From: CAZWMK01 sp964635065
GTDB lineage: Bacteria; Pseudomonadota; Alphaproteobacteria; Sphingomonadales; Sphingomonadaceae
DNA length: 64,000 bases
Assembly (NCBI GenBank): GCA_964635065.1
Contig: CAZWMK010000002.1
Span: 1 to 64,000 of the forward strand
Reading direction: 5' to 3'
Position 1 is the first letter of the stretch; each line of letters begins with the position of its first letter. The notes below the pieces were generated by a model. It was not told where the DNA came from. It searched no databases and saw nothing but the letters and a program-made list of their open reading frames with translations. Made by a program: the position numbers and the translations under genes. Below are positions 50,781 through 58,106 of this stretch, piece by piece.

Positions 50781-52622
50781 ATGACTGCCATCACTGCCAC
50801 CAACGACTTTGTCATCAAGTTCGCCAACGTCAACGGCTCCGGCTCGGCGTCGGCCAACGAGATGTTCGCCCGCGCCATCATCCGCATGGGTGTGACCGTG
50901 TCGCCGCGCAACATCTTCCCGTCGAACATCCAGGGCCTGCCGACCTGGTATGAACTGCGCGTATCGGCCGATGGCTGGCTGGGCCGCCGCGGCGGCTGCG
51001 ACCTCATGGTTGCGCTCAATCCGCAGACCTGGGACCGCGACGTCGCGGAAATCGTGCCGGGCGGCTATCTGTTCTACGATTCCACCCGCGTTCTGCCGCA
51101 ATCGAAGTTCCGCGACGATATCAATGTCATCGGAATTCCGCTGACAGAAATCTGCGCGAAGGAATTCCCGATCGCGGCGCAGCGTCACCTGTTCAAGAAC
51201 ATCATGTATGTCGGGGCGCTGACCGCGCTTCTCGACATGGATTTTGCCGTTGTCGAACAGCTGATCGCCAAGCAGTATCGCGGTAAGGACAAGCTGATCG
51301 AAGGCAACCGCCGGGCCGCGCGCATCGGCTATGACCATGCCCGCGAAAACTTCGCCTGCCCGATCGGCCTGCGCGTCGAGCGTGGCGACAGCGTCGGCGA
51401 CCGCATCTTCATCGACGGCAACAGTGCGCTTGGCCTTGGCGCTGTCTATGGCGGGGCCACGGTCGCCGCCTGGTATCCGATCACGCCGTCGACCTCGGTG
51501 GTCGAAGCCTTCACCGCCTATTGCCGCAAATATCGCACCGATCCGGAAAGCGGCACGGCGCGCTATGCCATCGTGCAGGCCGAAGACGAACTGGCGTCGA
51601 TCGGCATGGTGATCGGTGCGGGCTGGAACGGCGCGCGCGCCTTCACCGCCACGTCGGGCCCCGGCATCTCCCTGATGCAGGAATTCATCGGCCTGTCCTA
51701 TTTCGCCGAAGTGCCGTCGGTGATCGTCGATGTTCAGCGCGGCGGTCCCTCGACCGGCATGCCGACGCGCACGCAGCAGTCCGACCTTCTGCTCTGCGCC
51801 TATGCTTCGCATGGCGACACGCGGCACATCCTGCTCTTCCCCGAAGACCCGCACGAATGTTTCACCATGGGGGCGGAAGCCTTCGATCTGGCCGAACGTT
51901 TCCAGACCCCGGTATTCGTCATGACCGATCTCGACATCGGCATGAACGAACGGCTGTGCAAACCGTTCACCTGGGATGACAATGCCCGCTATGATCGCGG
52001 CAAGGTGATGACTGCCGAAGAACTCGAAGCGGGCAAGAATTTCGGCCGCTATCTCGATGTCGACGGCGACGGCATCCCCTATCGCACATTGCCCGGCACC
52101 CACCCGACCAAGGGTGCCTATTTCACGCGCGGCACCACCCGCAACCCCTATGCCAAATACAGCGAAGTGGGTGCGGACTATGTCTACAACATGGAACGCC
52201 TGCGCCGTAAGCATGACACCGCAAAATCCGTCGTTCCCGCGCCGGAAATCCGGGCGGCCAGCCAGCCGACGTCCTATGGCGTCGTCTATTACGGCTCGAC
52301 CGCGCCCGCGATGGACGAGGCGCTGGCGCGCATGGAAGCCGATGGCATCCACGTCAACGCGCTGCGTGTCCGCGCCTTCCCCTTCGCCGACAGCATCAAC
52401 GATTTCATCGAACAGCATGAAGCCGTGTTCGTCGTCGAACAGAATGAAAGCGCGCAGCTGCGCACCATGCTGATCAACGAAGGCGACCTCGACCCGAAGA
52501 AGCTCGTGCGGGTGCTGCATTATGACGGCACGCCCATCACCGCCCGCTTCATTGCGGAGGCGATCACGTCCGTGATCGACGACCGCAAGGTCCAGCCCCT
52601 CCCGACGTCGCTGAAGAGGTAA
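50781..52622 (+). CDS. korA: 2-oxoacid:acceptor oxidoreductase, fused gamma-alpha subunit
   Basis: A 613-residue subunit. The N-terminal gamma domain is seen in FANVNGSGSASANEMFARAI and NIFPSNIQGLPTWYELRVSA, and the alpha (pyrimidine-binding) domain in YPITPSTSVVEAF, IVQAEDELASIGMVIGAGWN and FTATSGPGISLMQEFIGLSY. The RGGPSTGMPTRTQQSD stretch is conserved in 2-oxoglutarate synthases. With KorB it decarboxylates a 2-oxoacid through thiamine diphosphate, forming acyl-CoA and reduced ferredoxin. 2-Oxoglutarate is the likely substrate but others are possible. Confidence 0.92.
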   Translation: MTAITATNDFVIKFANVNGSGSASANEMFARAIIRMGVTVSPRNIFPSNIQGLPTWYELRVSADGWLGRRGGCDLMVALNPQTWDRDVAEIVPGGYLFYDSTRVLPQSKFRDDINVIGIPLTEICAKEFPIAAQRHLFKNIMYVGALTALLDMDFAVVEQLIAKQYRGKDKLIEGNRRAARIGYDHARENFACPIGLRVERGDSVGDRIFIDGNSALGLGAVYGGATVAAWYPITPSTSVVEAFTAYCRKYRTDPESGTARYAIVQAEDELASIGMVIGAGWNGARAFTATSGPGISLMQEFIGLSYFAEVPSVIVDVQRGGPSTGMPTRTQQSDLLLCAYASHGDTRHILLFPEDPHECFTMGAEAFDLAERFQTPVFVMTDLDIGMNERLCKPFTWDDNARYDRGKVMTAEELEAGKNFGRYLDVDGDGIPYRTLPGTHPTKGAYFTRGTTRNPYAKYSEVGADYVYNMERLRRKHDTAKSVVPAPEIRAASQPTSYGVVYYGSTAPAMDEALARMEADGIHVNALRVRAFPFADSINDFIEQHEAVFVVEQNESAQLRTMLINEGDLDPKKLVRVLHYDGTPITARFIAEAITSVIDDRKVQPLPTSLKR

Positions 52623-52626
52623 TGCA

Positions 52627-53682
52627 ATGACCTACATTCCAAAGCCGAAACTGCTGCGTCCGGACCAGCCGAAGAACGAACTGGGCTACACACGCCGCGA
52701 TTATGAAGGCGCGATTTCGACGCTGTGCGCGGGTTGCGGCCATGATTCGACCAGCGCCGCCATCGTTCAGGCCTGCTTCGAACTCGATATCGAGCCGCAC
52801 CGTGTCGCCAAGCTGTCCGGCATCGGCTGTTCGTCGAAAACGCCCGACTATTTCCTGGGCAATTCGCACGGCTTCAACAGCGTTCACGGCCGCATGCCGT
52901 CGGTGCTGACCGGCGCCGCCCTTGCCAACCGCGAGCTCATCTACCTCGGCGTCTCGGGCGACGGCGACTCCGCGTCCATCGGCATCGGTCAGTTCGCCCA
53001 TGCCATGCGGCGCGGCGTGAACATGACCTACATCGTCGAAAACAACGGCGTTTACGGCCTGACCAAGGGCCAGTTCTCGGCCACTGCCGACAAGGGATCG
53101 AAGAGCAAGCGCGGCGTGATGAACGCCGACAACCCGATCGATCTCGTCGCCCTCGCGCTCCAGATCGGCGCGTCCTATGTCGCGCGCAGTTTTTCGGGCG
53201 ACAAGGAGCAGCTTGTGCCGCTGATCAAGGGTGCGCTGCGCCATCGCGGTCCAGCCTTCATCGACGTGCTCAGCCCCTGCGTCACCTTCAACAACCACGC
53301 CGGCTCGACCAAGAGCTACGACTATGTCCGCGAACACAATGAAGCCGTGAACAGCCTCGACGTGATCCTGCCGCGCGACAAGATCGAAACCTCATATGCG
53401 CCGGGCGAACTGCGCCGCGTGGTCCAGCACGACGGTTCGGTGCTGATGCTGCGCAAGCTCGGCGACGATTATGATCCCACCGACCGCATCAGCGCGATGA
53501 ATCATCTGCACGAACGCGCGGCCCTTGGTGAAATCGTCACGGGCCTGCTGTTCGTCGATGAAAGCGGTGAAGACATGCACCGCAACCTCAACATGGTTGA
53601 AACGCCGTTGAACCGTCTGGGCGATGCCGATCTCTGCCCCGGTGCCTCCGCGCTTGAAGCCCTGAACGCCTCGCTGCGCTGA
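52627..53682 (+). CDS. korB: 2-oxoacid:acceptor oxidoreductase, beta subunit
   Basis: A 351-residue thiamine-diphosphate and [4Fe-4S] subunit. It has LCAGCGHDSTSAAI, SGIGCSSKTPDYF, the TPP motif VSGDGDSASIGIGQFAHAM ending NN in MTYIVENNGVYGLTKGQ, and the conserved CVTFNNHAGSTKSYDY. All cysteines expected for the cluster are present. It starts four bases after korA and ends 30 bp before a perfect terminator, closing the operon. Confidence 0.93.
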   Translation: MTYIPKPKLLRPDQPKNELGYTRRDYEGAISTLCAGCGHDSTSAAIVQACFELDIEPHRVAKLSGIGCSSKTPDYFLGNSHGFNSVHGRMPSVLTGAALANRELIYLGVSGDGDSASIGIGQFAHAMRRGVNMTYIVENNGVYGLTKGQFSATADKGSKSKRGVMNADNPIDLVALALQIGASYVARSFSGDKEQLVPLIKGALRHRGPAFIDVLSPCVTFNNHAGSTKSYDYVREHNEAVNSLDVILPRDKIETSYAPGELRRVVQHDGSVLMLRKLGDDYDPTDRISAMNHLHERAALGEIVTGLLFVDESGEDMHRNLNMVETPLNRLGDADLCPGASALEALNASLR

Positions 53683-53712
53683 AATTGCGGGCCGCGTGCC
53701 CGGCACATGACC

Positions 53713-53749
53713 AAAACACCGGCAGGATCACGCATCCTGCCGGTGTTTT
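53713..53749 (+). terminator. Rho-independent terminator of the kor operon
   Basis: AAAACACCGGCAGGAT (53713-53728) and ATCCTGCCGGTGTTTT (53734-53749) form a perfect 16-bp stem with a 5-base loop; the last four pairs are A-T and the RNA ends in UUUU. Because the stem begins with AAAA it can work in both directions. Confidence 0.9.
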
Positions 53750-53778
53750 CATGCCACAGCCCGGCATCGCGCGATGGC

Positions 53779-53819
53779 GTTGCCACCGCCTGTTGCCAGC
53801 TCACCGTGCACTGTTGCCA
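53779..53819 (+). repeat. Three GTTGCCA repeats before a SnoaL-like gene
   Basis: GTTGCCA occurs at 53779-53785, 53792-53798 and 53813-53819, the last two 21 bp apart, about two helical turns, inside the larger CTGTTGCCAG. TTGCCTGTTC follows. Regular spacing upstream of a gene (ATG 53874) suggests cooperative regulator binding; it could also be chance. Confidence 0.4.
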
Positions 53820-53873
53820 GTTGCCTGTTCCATGCTAGCCTTCGCAGCCTGAAACATGGGGAAGGACAACGAC

Positions 53874-54338
53874 ATGGCAGACAAGGGCGTTTACGCGATC
53901 GTCCCGCAGATCAACTCCGACGACCGCGCCGCGATCCACGACACGCTGGCCGCCTATGGCGCCACCTTCGACAATGGCGATCTTGCCGCCTTTGGCCGCC
54001 TGATCGCGCCTGATGCCGTTGTCCGCCTGCCGTCTGGCGACCGCTTCATCGAACAGGCACGTGGCCATGACGCGCTGATGGCCCTGTTCGACGGCATCCG
54101 CAGCGACCTGCGCAGCAAGGGGCTGCAGCCCCGCCATCATGTCAGCACCATCATGATCAAAAGCGCCAGCGCCACGCGGGCCGAAACGGACGCCTATCTG
54201 CTTTACACCGAACATGACAATGCCAGCGGCGATACCAAAGTCGTTCGCGGCGGAATCTACAGCTTCACGCTGGAAAAGCGCGACGGCGCATGGCTGATCA
54301 TCGACTGGTCGGTGAAATACGACGGCTTCAGCCTCTAG
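53874..54338 (+). CDS. SnoaL-like (NTF2-fold) protein
   Basis: A 154-residue NTF2-fold protein that begins about 125 bp after the kor terminator and therefore has its own promoter. Its helix DDRAAIHDTLAAYGATFDNG and strand LIAPDAVVRLPSGDRFIEQA are typical; LKSKGLQ-type text is replaced by LRSKGLQPRHHVSTIMI, which has the conserved histidine. YSFTLEKRDGAWLIIDWSV is the final strand. ATG 53874 is preferred over 53856 because of GGGGAAGGACA spacing. The substrate is unknown; it is one of six proteins of this fold in the window. Confidence 0.8.
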   Translation: MADKGVYAIVPQINSDDRAAIHDTLAAYGATFDNGDLAAFGRLIAPDAVVRLPSGDRFIEQARGHDALMALFDGIRSDLRSKGLQPRHHVSTIMIKSASATRAETDAYLLYTEHDNASGDTKVVRGGIYSFTLEKRDGAWLIIDWSVKYDGFSL

Positions 54339-54470
54339 CGTAACCATCCCTTTATTCACCTGTCGTCAGGGCTGTACGTGACTATATTAAAAAATTCGGG
54401 CCTCAGTGGCACAAATCCTGTATCGTGGGCGTTGTAGGCATGTGTTTTTAACAACGCCCCAGCTACTGTC

Positions 54471-55154
54471 ATGATATGTCCAAAAATCCTGCCGAATGAA
54501 GCGCAGCGCCTCGAAGAGCTGGCGGATTATGGTTTCATCACCGATCCGCTTGAACCGCAACTCGATCCGATCGTCGAATTGACGGCCAGGCTTTTCCAGG
54601 CGCCCGCAGCGGCGGCCAACATGATCGGCGAACACGAAGCCTTTTTCGCTTCTGCCGTCGGGGTTGGCACATGCGACATGGGACGCGACGTCTCCTTTTG
54701 TGCGCATACCATCACCGGCAACGATGTGCTGGTGATCCCCGATGCCACGCTGGATGATCGGTTCCACGACAATCCGCTTGTCACGGGCGACGCTCATTTC
54801 CGTTTTTATGCCGGGGTGCCGCTCCGCACGCCCGCCGGGCATGCACTCGGCGCGCTGTGCATTGTCGATACGCGGCCACGGAATGATTTCAGCGAAAGCG
54901 ATCGCCGGCTGCTGGCATATCTGGGCCAGCTCGCCACCGAACAGCTGACGATCCGCCGCCTGCGCATCGCACCAGCCATGCCCGCTTCGCCCATCTCGCG
55001 CGTACATCGCAAAACGCCATCATTGGCTTCGATGCCGAACAACGCATCACCTTGTGGAACGAAGCGGCCACGAAGATCTTCGGCATCAGCGATACCGACG
55101 CACGCCAGAAAAAGCTTTCCGCATTCTTCACGCCGTCCAGTGCGCAAAGATTGA
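54471..55154 (+). CDS. GAF-domain sensor part of a split c-di-GMP protein
   Basis: Codons 1-165 form a GAF domain: ELADYGFITDPLEPQLDPIV, GVGTCDMGRDVSFCAHTITG and AGVPLRTPAGHALGALCIVD. After RRLRIAPA (about 54965) the frame continues into unrelated, proline- and serine-rich codons, while the PAS domain continues in another frame. A one-base frameshift has therefore split what would be a GAF-PAS-GGDEF-EAL protein. The true product of this frame would be a GAF domain with a spurious tail. Confidence 0.75.
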   Translation: MICPKILPNEAQRLEELADYGFITDPLEPQLDPIVELTARLFQAPAAAANMIGEHEAFFASAVGVGTCDMGRDVSFCAHTITGNDVLVIPDATLDDRFHDNPLVTGDAHFRFYAGVPLRTPAGHALGALCIVDTRPRNDFSESDRRLLAYLGQLATEQLTIRRLRIAPAMPASPISRVHRKTPSLASMPNNASPCGTKRPRRSSASAIPTHARKSFPHSSRRPVRKD

Positions 55155-56638
55155 CGGCGGCCATTGCCAGCAACATGTCGGATGTCGACACGGAAGCCGC
55201 GCCGCAGCACATCGATTTGCAAGGCCTGCGTGCAAATGGCCAGATATTTCCGGTCGAATTCGCGCTGTCGCACTGGCAGGATGGTGGCCAGCAATATTTT
55301 GCGGCACTGATTGTCGATGCCTCGGAAAAGCATCAGCAGCGCGACGACCTTTATCACGCGCAATATGTCGATGAAGCCACCGGACTGTTCAACCGCCGCT
55401 ATGCGATGAAAGTCATTGCAGAGGAGGCGACGCGCAACGATCCCTTCTCGGTCATTCTCGTGCGCATCGAGAATTACAAGGATTACTGCCTCGCGCATGG
55501 TCAGGCCGCTGGAAACAGGCTGATGCGCGAACTGGCGCCGCGCCTCAAAGCATCCTTGCGCCCGATCGACATTCTGGCGCGCGTCGGCCCGGATGAATTC
55601 AGTCTGACATTGCCCGGCGTGGCCGATCCCATTCGCACGGGCGATGTGGTGCGTCATCTGCTCGCGAACATCCATTCGACGCTGCGCATCGACAAGCAAA
55701 GCATCATGGCTTCGGCCCATTGCGGCATCTACCTGCACAATGCCGATGGCCCCGAGCCGAACGAAATTCTGGCGAACGCCGACCTCGCCGTGATGCAGGC
55801 CATCAACACCGGCGCGACACATGTCATCTTCGACCCCGCGCTGCGGTCCATCGCCGTGGAGCGGCAAAAATATCTGGAAGAATTACAGCAGGCTCTGGAT
55901 CATCAGCAATTCAAGCTCTTCTATCAGCCACAGATCAGGCTGAGCGATGGCAAGCTCATGGGTGCCGAGGCGCTGTTGCGCTGGGAGCACCCGGAACGCG
56001 GCCTCCTACCGCCCGGCGCCTTCCTTCCCGCACTGGAAGGCAGCGCGCTCTCCGCCGATGTCGGAAACTGGGTGATCGACACTGCTTGCCGGCAGGTTGC
56101 GCAGTGGCAGCGGCAGGGCTTTTCAGATCTGCGGATCGGGGTCAACATCGCCACCGCCCAGTTGCAAAATGGCAAATTGCTCACACAGATCAAAGCCGCC
56201 CTGGCCAGCGCAAAAATCCCGCCCGAAGCGCTGGAGCTGGAAATAACGGAAAACGTCTTGCTCGAACATGAAGGCTTTCGGGAACAGTTCGTGCAACTGC
56301 GTGAACTGGGGGTTGGCCTCGCTTTCGATGATTATGGCACGGGCTATGCCTCACTCAACCTCCTCACGCGCTATCCCATTACGCGGCTGAAAATCGATCG
56401 CAGTTTCATCTGGGACATGCACACCTCGCCCTCACACCGGGCGGTGATCAGCGCGATTGTTAATCTTGGCCACAACCTCAACCTGACGGCCATTGCCGAA
56501 GGCATTGAAACCGAAGAACAAAGGGCCGCCCTTGTCGAACTGGGCTGCGACGAAGGCCAAGGCTATTTCTATGCCAAGCCTTTGCCTGCCGCCGAATTCG
56601 AAGTCCAATATGGCATCGGTCAGTCTCGGCGCACCTGA
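55052..56638 (+). CDS. PAS-GGDEF-EAL part of the split c-di-GMP protein
   Basis: The frame is open upstream of 55052 (NAIIGFDAEQRITLWNEA), so the PAS domain begins before the first ATG. The diguanylate-cyclase-like domain has VGPDEFSLTLPG, in which GGDEF is GPDEF, and it is probably inactive as a cyclase. The EAL domain looks intact: GAEALLRWEHPE, ELEITENVLLEHE, FDDYGTGYASLNLL, LKIDRSF and IAEGIETEEQ. Expected function is c-di-GMP hydrolysis controlled by the sensor domains. With the frameshift at about 54965 the protein lacks its own start, unless translation re-initiates. Confidence 0.75.
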   Translation: MWNEAATKIFGISDTDARQKKLSAFFTPSSAQRLTAAIASNMSDVDTEAAPQHIDLQGLRANGQIFPVEFALSHWQDGGQQYFAALIVDASEKHQQRDDLYHAQYVDEATGLFNRRYAMKVIAEEATRNDPFSVILVRIENYKDYCLAHGQAAGNRLMRELAPRLKASLRPIDILARVGPDEFSLTLPGVADPIRTGDVVRHLLANIHSTLRIDKQSIMASAHCGIYLHNADGPEPNEILANADLAVMQAINTGATHVIFDPALRSIAVERQKYLEELQQALDHQQFKLFYQPQIRLSDGKLMGAEALLRWEHPERGLLPPGAFLPALEGSALSADVGNWVIDTACRQVAQWQRQGFSDLRIGVNIATAQLQNGKLLTQIKAALASAKIPPEALELEITENVLLEHEGFREQFVQLRELGVGLAFDDYGTGYASLNLLTRYPITRLKIDRSFIWDMHTSPSHRAVISAIVNLGHNLNLTAIAEGIETEEQRAALVELGCDEGQGYFYAKPLPAAEFEVQYGIGQSRRT

Positions 56639-56766
56639 AAAGGCTGAATATACAGCGCCAATTCGAAACCGGCTGTTTTTTCGCGCTTGACCGTGCGCAC
56701 GGCGAATCCCGCAGCCAGTGCCGTTTGATGATGGAATATGAAGCCCACGTCTGAGACTGAAATCAC
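56620..56766 (-). CDS. Possible 48-residue protein or gene remnant
   Basis: On the minus strand, GTG 56766 opens a frame of 48 residues whose end reads AAGFAVRTVKREKTAGFELA followed by LYIQPFQVRRD and a stop at 56620-56622. The sequence is protein-like and overlaps the end of the EAL gene by 19 bp. I do not recognise it. It could be a small gene or the 3' relic of a longer one. Upstream DNA has no convincing continuation. Confidence 0.3.
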   Translation of the reverse strand: MISVSDVGFIFHHQTALAAGFAVRTVKREKTAGFELALYIQPFQVRRD

Positions 56767-56832
56767 TGAACATCATGGGGTGGGGCGCAATCCGATGCGC
56801 CCTGCCCTTTCTTTTGCGCACGCACCGCTTGA

Positions 56833-56897
56833 AAAGACAGTCATGCCTGTCTTTAATGGCTCCTGCCGCCAAGCGAGGGGTCAACCCCGTGGGCGGC
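56833..56897 (+). promoter_or_regulatory. Two inverted repeats in the leader of the tandem SnoaL-like genes
   Basis: AAAGACAG (56833-56840) pairs perfectly with CTGTCTTT (56847-56854) around TCATGC. Next, GCCGCC (56865-56870) pairs with GGCGGC (56892-56897), enclosing GGGG(TCAA)CCCC (56877-56888). The second is a nested two-stem hairpin. The 310-bp space between the EAL gene and ATG 56950 is therefore not empty: it could hold a terminator, operator or RNA switch. No T-run follows either stem. Confidence 0.5.
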
Positions 56898-56949
56898 GGG
56901 CGTGATCGACGCACCATCATGTGCGGCGCCTGCCTTTGGGGAGATGAGC

Positions 56950-57531
56950 ATGACTATCAGCGATGCCGACATTGAAGACCTGATCGCACGACGGGACATT
57001 TACGACGTATTGACCCGCTATTCCCGCGCGCTGGATCGTTGCGATGTCGCCTTGATGCAGTCGGTCTACTGGCCCGACGGGGTCGACTATCATGGCGTTT
57101 TCAATGGTAATGCCGCCGAGTTTGCCGAATTCATCGTCCGGGAAATCCAGAACTGGTTCGAAGTGACGATGCACGGTCTGATGAACGTGCACATGGAAAT
57201 CAAGGGCGACGTCGCCTGCACCGAAACCTATCTGTTTGCCTATCACAAGGTGCGCGCCGACAAGGCGCACGAGATTTTCGGGTCACGCTACATGGCGATG
57301 TTCGAAGGCCATGGCCTCGATCCGAACCATCATCATTTCTATTTCGGCGGCCGCTATCTCGACCGTTTGGAACGTCGCAATGGCGAATGGCGCATTGCCC
57401 GCCGACAGGTTGTCATGGACTGGAACGACAGCCGGCCATCGGGTGAAATCCTCGATCAGGGCATGTTCGCCACGCTCCGTCCTCTGGGCGAAAGGGGGAA
57501 AGGCGATCTCGTCTTTTCCAATGTGCCATGA
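56950..57531 (+). CDS. SnoaL-like (NTF2-fold) protein, first of a tandem pair
   Basis: A 193-residue protein, nearest in sequence to its downstream neighbour. The first helix is LIARRDIYDVLTRYSRALDR with the Y-x4-D motif, the histidine is in FEVTMHGLMNV, and VVMDWNDSRPSGEILDQGMF is shared with the partner. ATG 56950 is chosen over 56944, because GGGGAG directly abuts the latter and lies six bases before the former. The stop overlaps the next gene (ATGA). A dehydratase-like role is likely; substrate unknown. Confidence 0.82.
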   Translation: MTISDADIEDLIARRDIYDVLTRYSRALDRCDVALMQSVYWPDGVDYHGVFNGNAAEFAEFIVREIQNWFEVTMHGLMNVHMEIKGDVACTETYLFAYHKVRADKAHEIFGSRYMAMFEGHGLDPNHHHFYFGGRYLDRLERRNGEWRIARRQVVMDWNDSRPSGEILDQGMFATLRPLGERGKGDLVFSNVP

Positions 57532-58106
57532 ACCGCCGCGCTGACCTTGCGGACCTCGTCGCCCGGCGCGACGTTTATGCCGTCCTCACGCGCTATTGCA
57601 CCGCGCTCGATCGTGCCGATCTCGACATGATGCGCACGGTTTACTGGCCGGATGGCGAGGATGTACACGGCATCTACAGCGGCAATGCGGGCGAATTCGT
57701 GCCATTCATCATTTCGGAAATCACCCGCTATTTCGAAATGGGCACGCACTGCCTGCTCAATGTCGACATCAAGGTGGATGGCGATGTCGCCTGCGCTGAA
57801 AGCTATCTCTATTCGGTCTGCCGCGTGCGGGCCGACATGATGGAGGCGCTGCTCGGCAGCCGCTATGCCGCCCACTGGGGTGGACGCGGGCTGGATGCCG
57901 GCAAGGAACTGTTCATCATGGCCGGCCGCTATATCGACCGGCTCGAACGCCGGGGCAGTGAATGGCGCATCTTCAAACGACAGGTCGTGATGGACTGGAA
58001 CGACAGCAACCCGTCGAACCAGATCCTCGATCAGGGCATGTTCGCGTCTCTGCGCCCGCTGGGACAGTGGGGCAAGGACGATCCCTTTTACGCCAATACG
58101 CCCTGA
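57528..58106 (+). CDS. SnoaL-like (NTF2-fold) protein, second of a tandem pair
   Basis: A 192-residue protein, clearly a duplicate of the previous gene: LVARRDVYAVLTRYCTALDR, FEMGTHCLLNV and VVMDWNDSNPSNQILDQGMF align with it, with roughly half of the positions the same by eye. The acid/histidine residues thought to be catalytic are kept in both. Overlapping ATGA coupling favours equal amounts, as for a heteromer. It is convergent with the flippase gene, and the two stops almost touch (58106/58107). Confidence 0.82.
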   Translation: MNRRADLADLVARRDVYAVLTRYCTALDRADLDMMRTVYWPDGEDVHGIYSGNAGEFVPFIISEITRYFEMGTHCLLNVDIKVDGDVACAESYLYSVCRVRADMMEALLGSRYAAHWGGRGLDAGKELFIMAGRYIDRLERRGSEWRIFKRQVVMDWNDSNPSNQILDQGMFASLRPLGQWGKDDPFYANTP

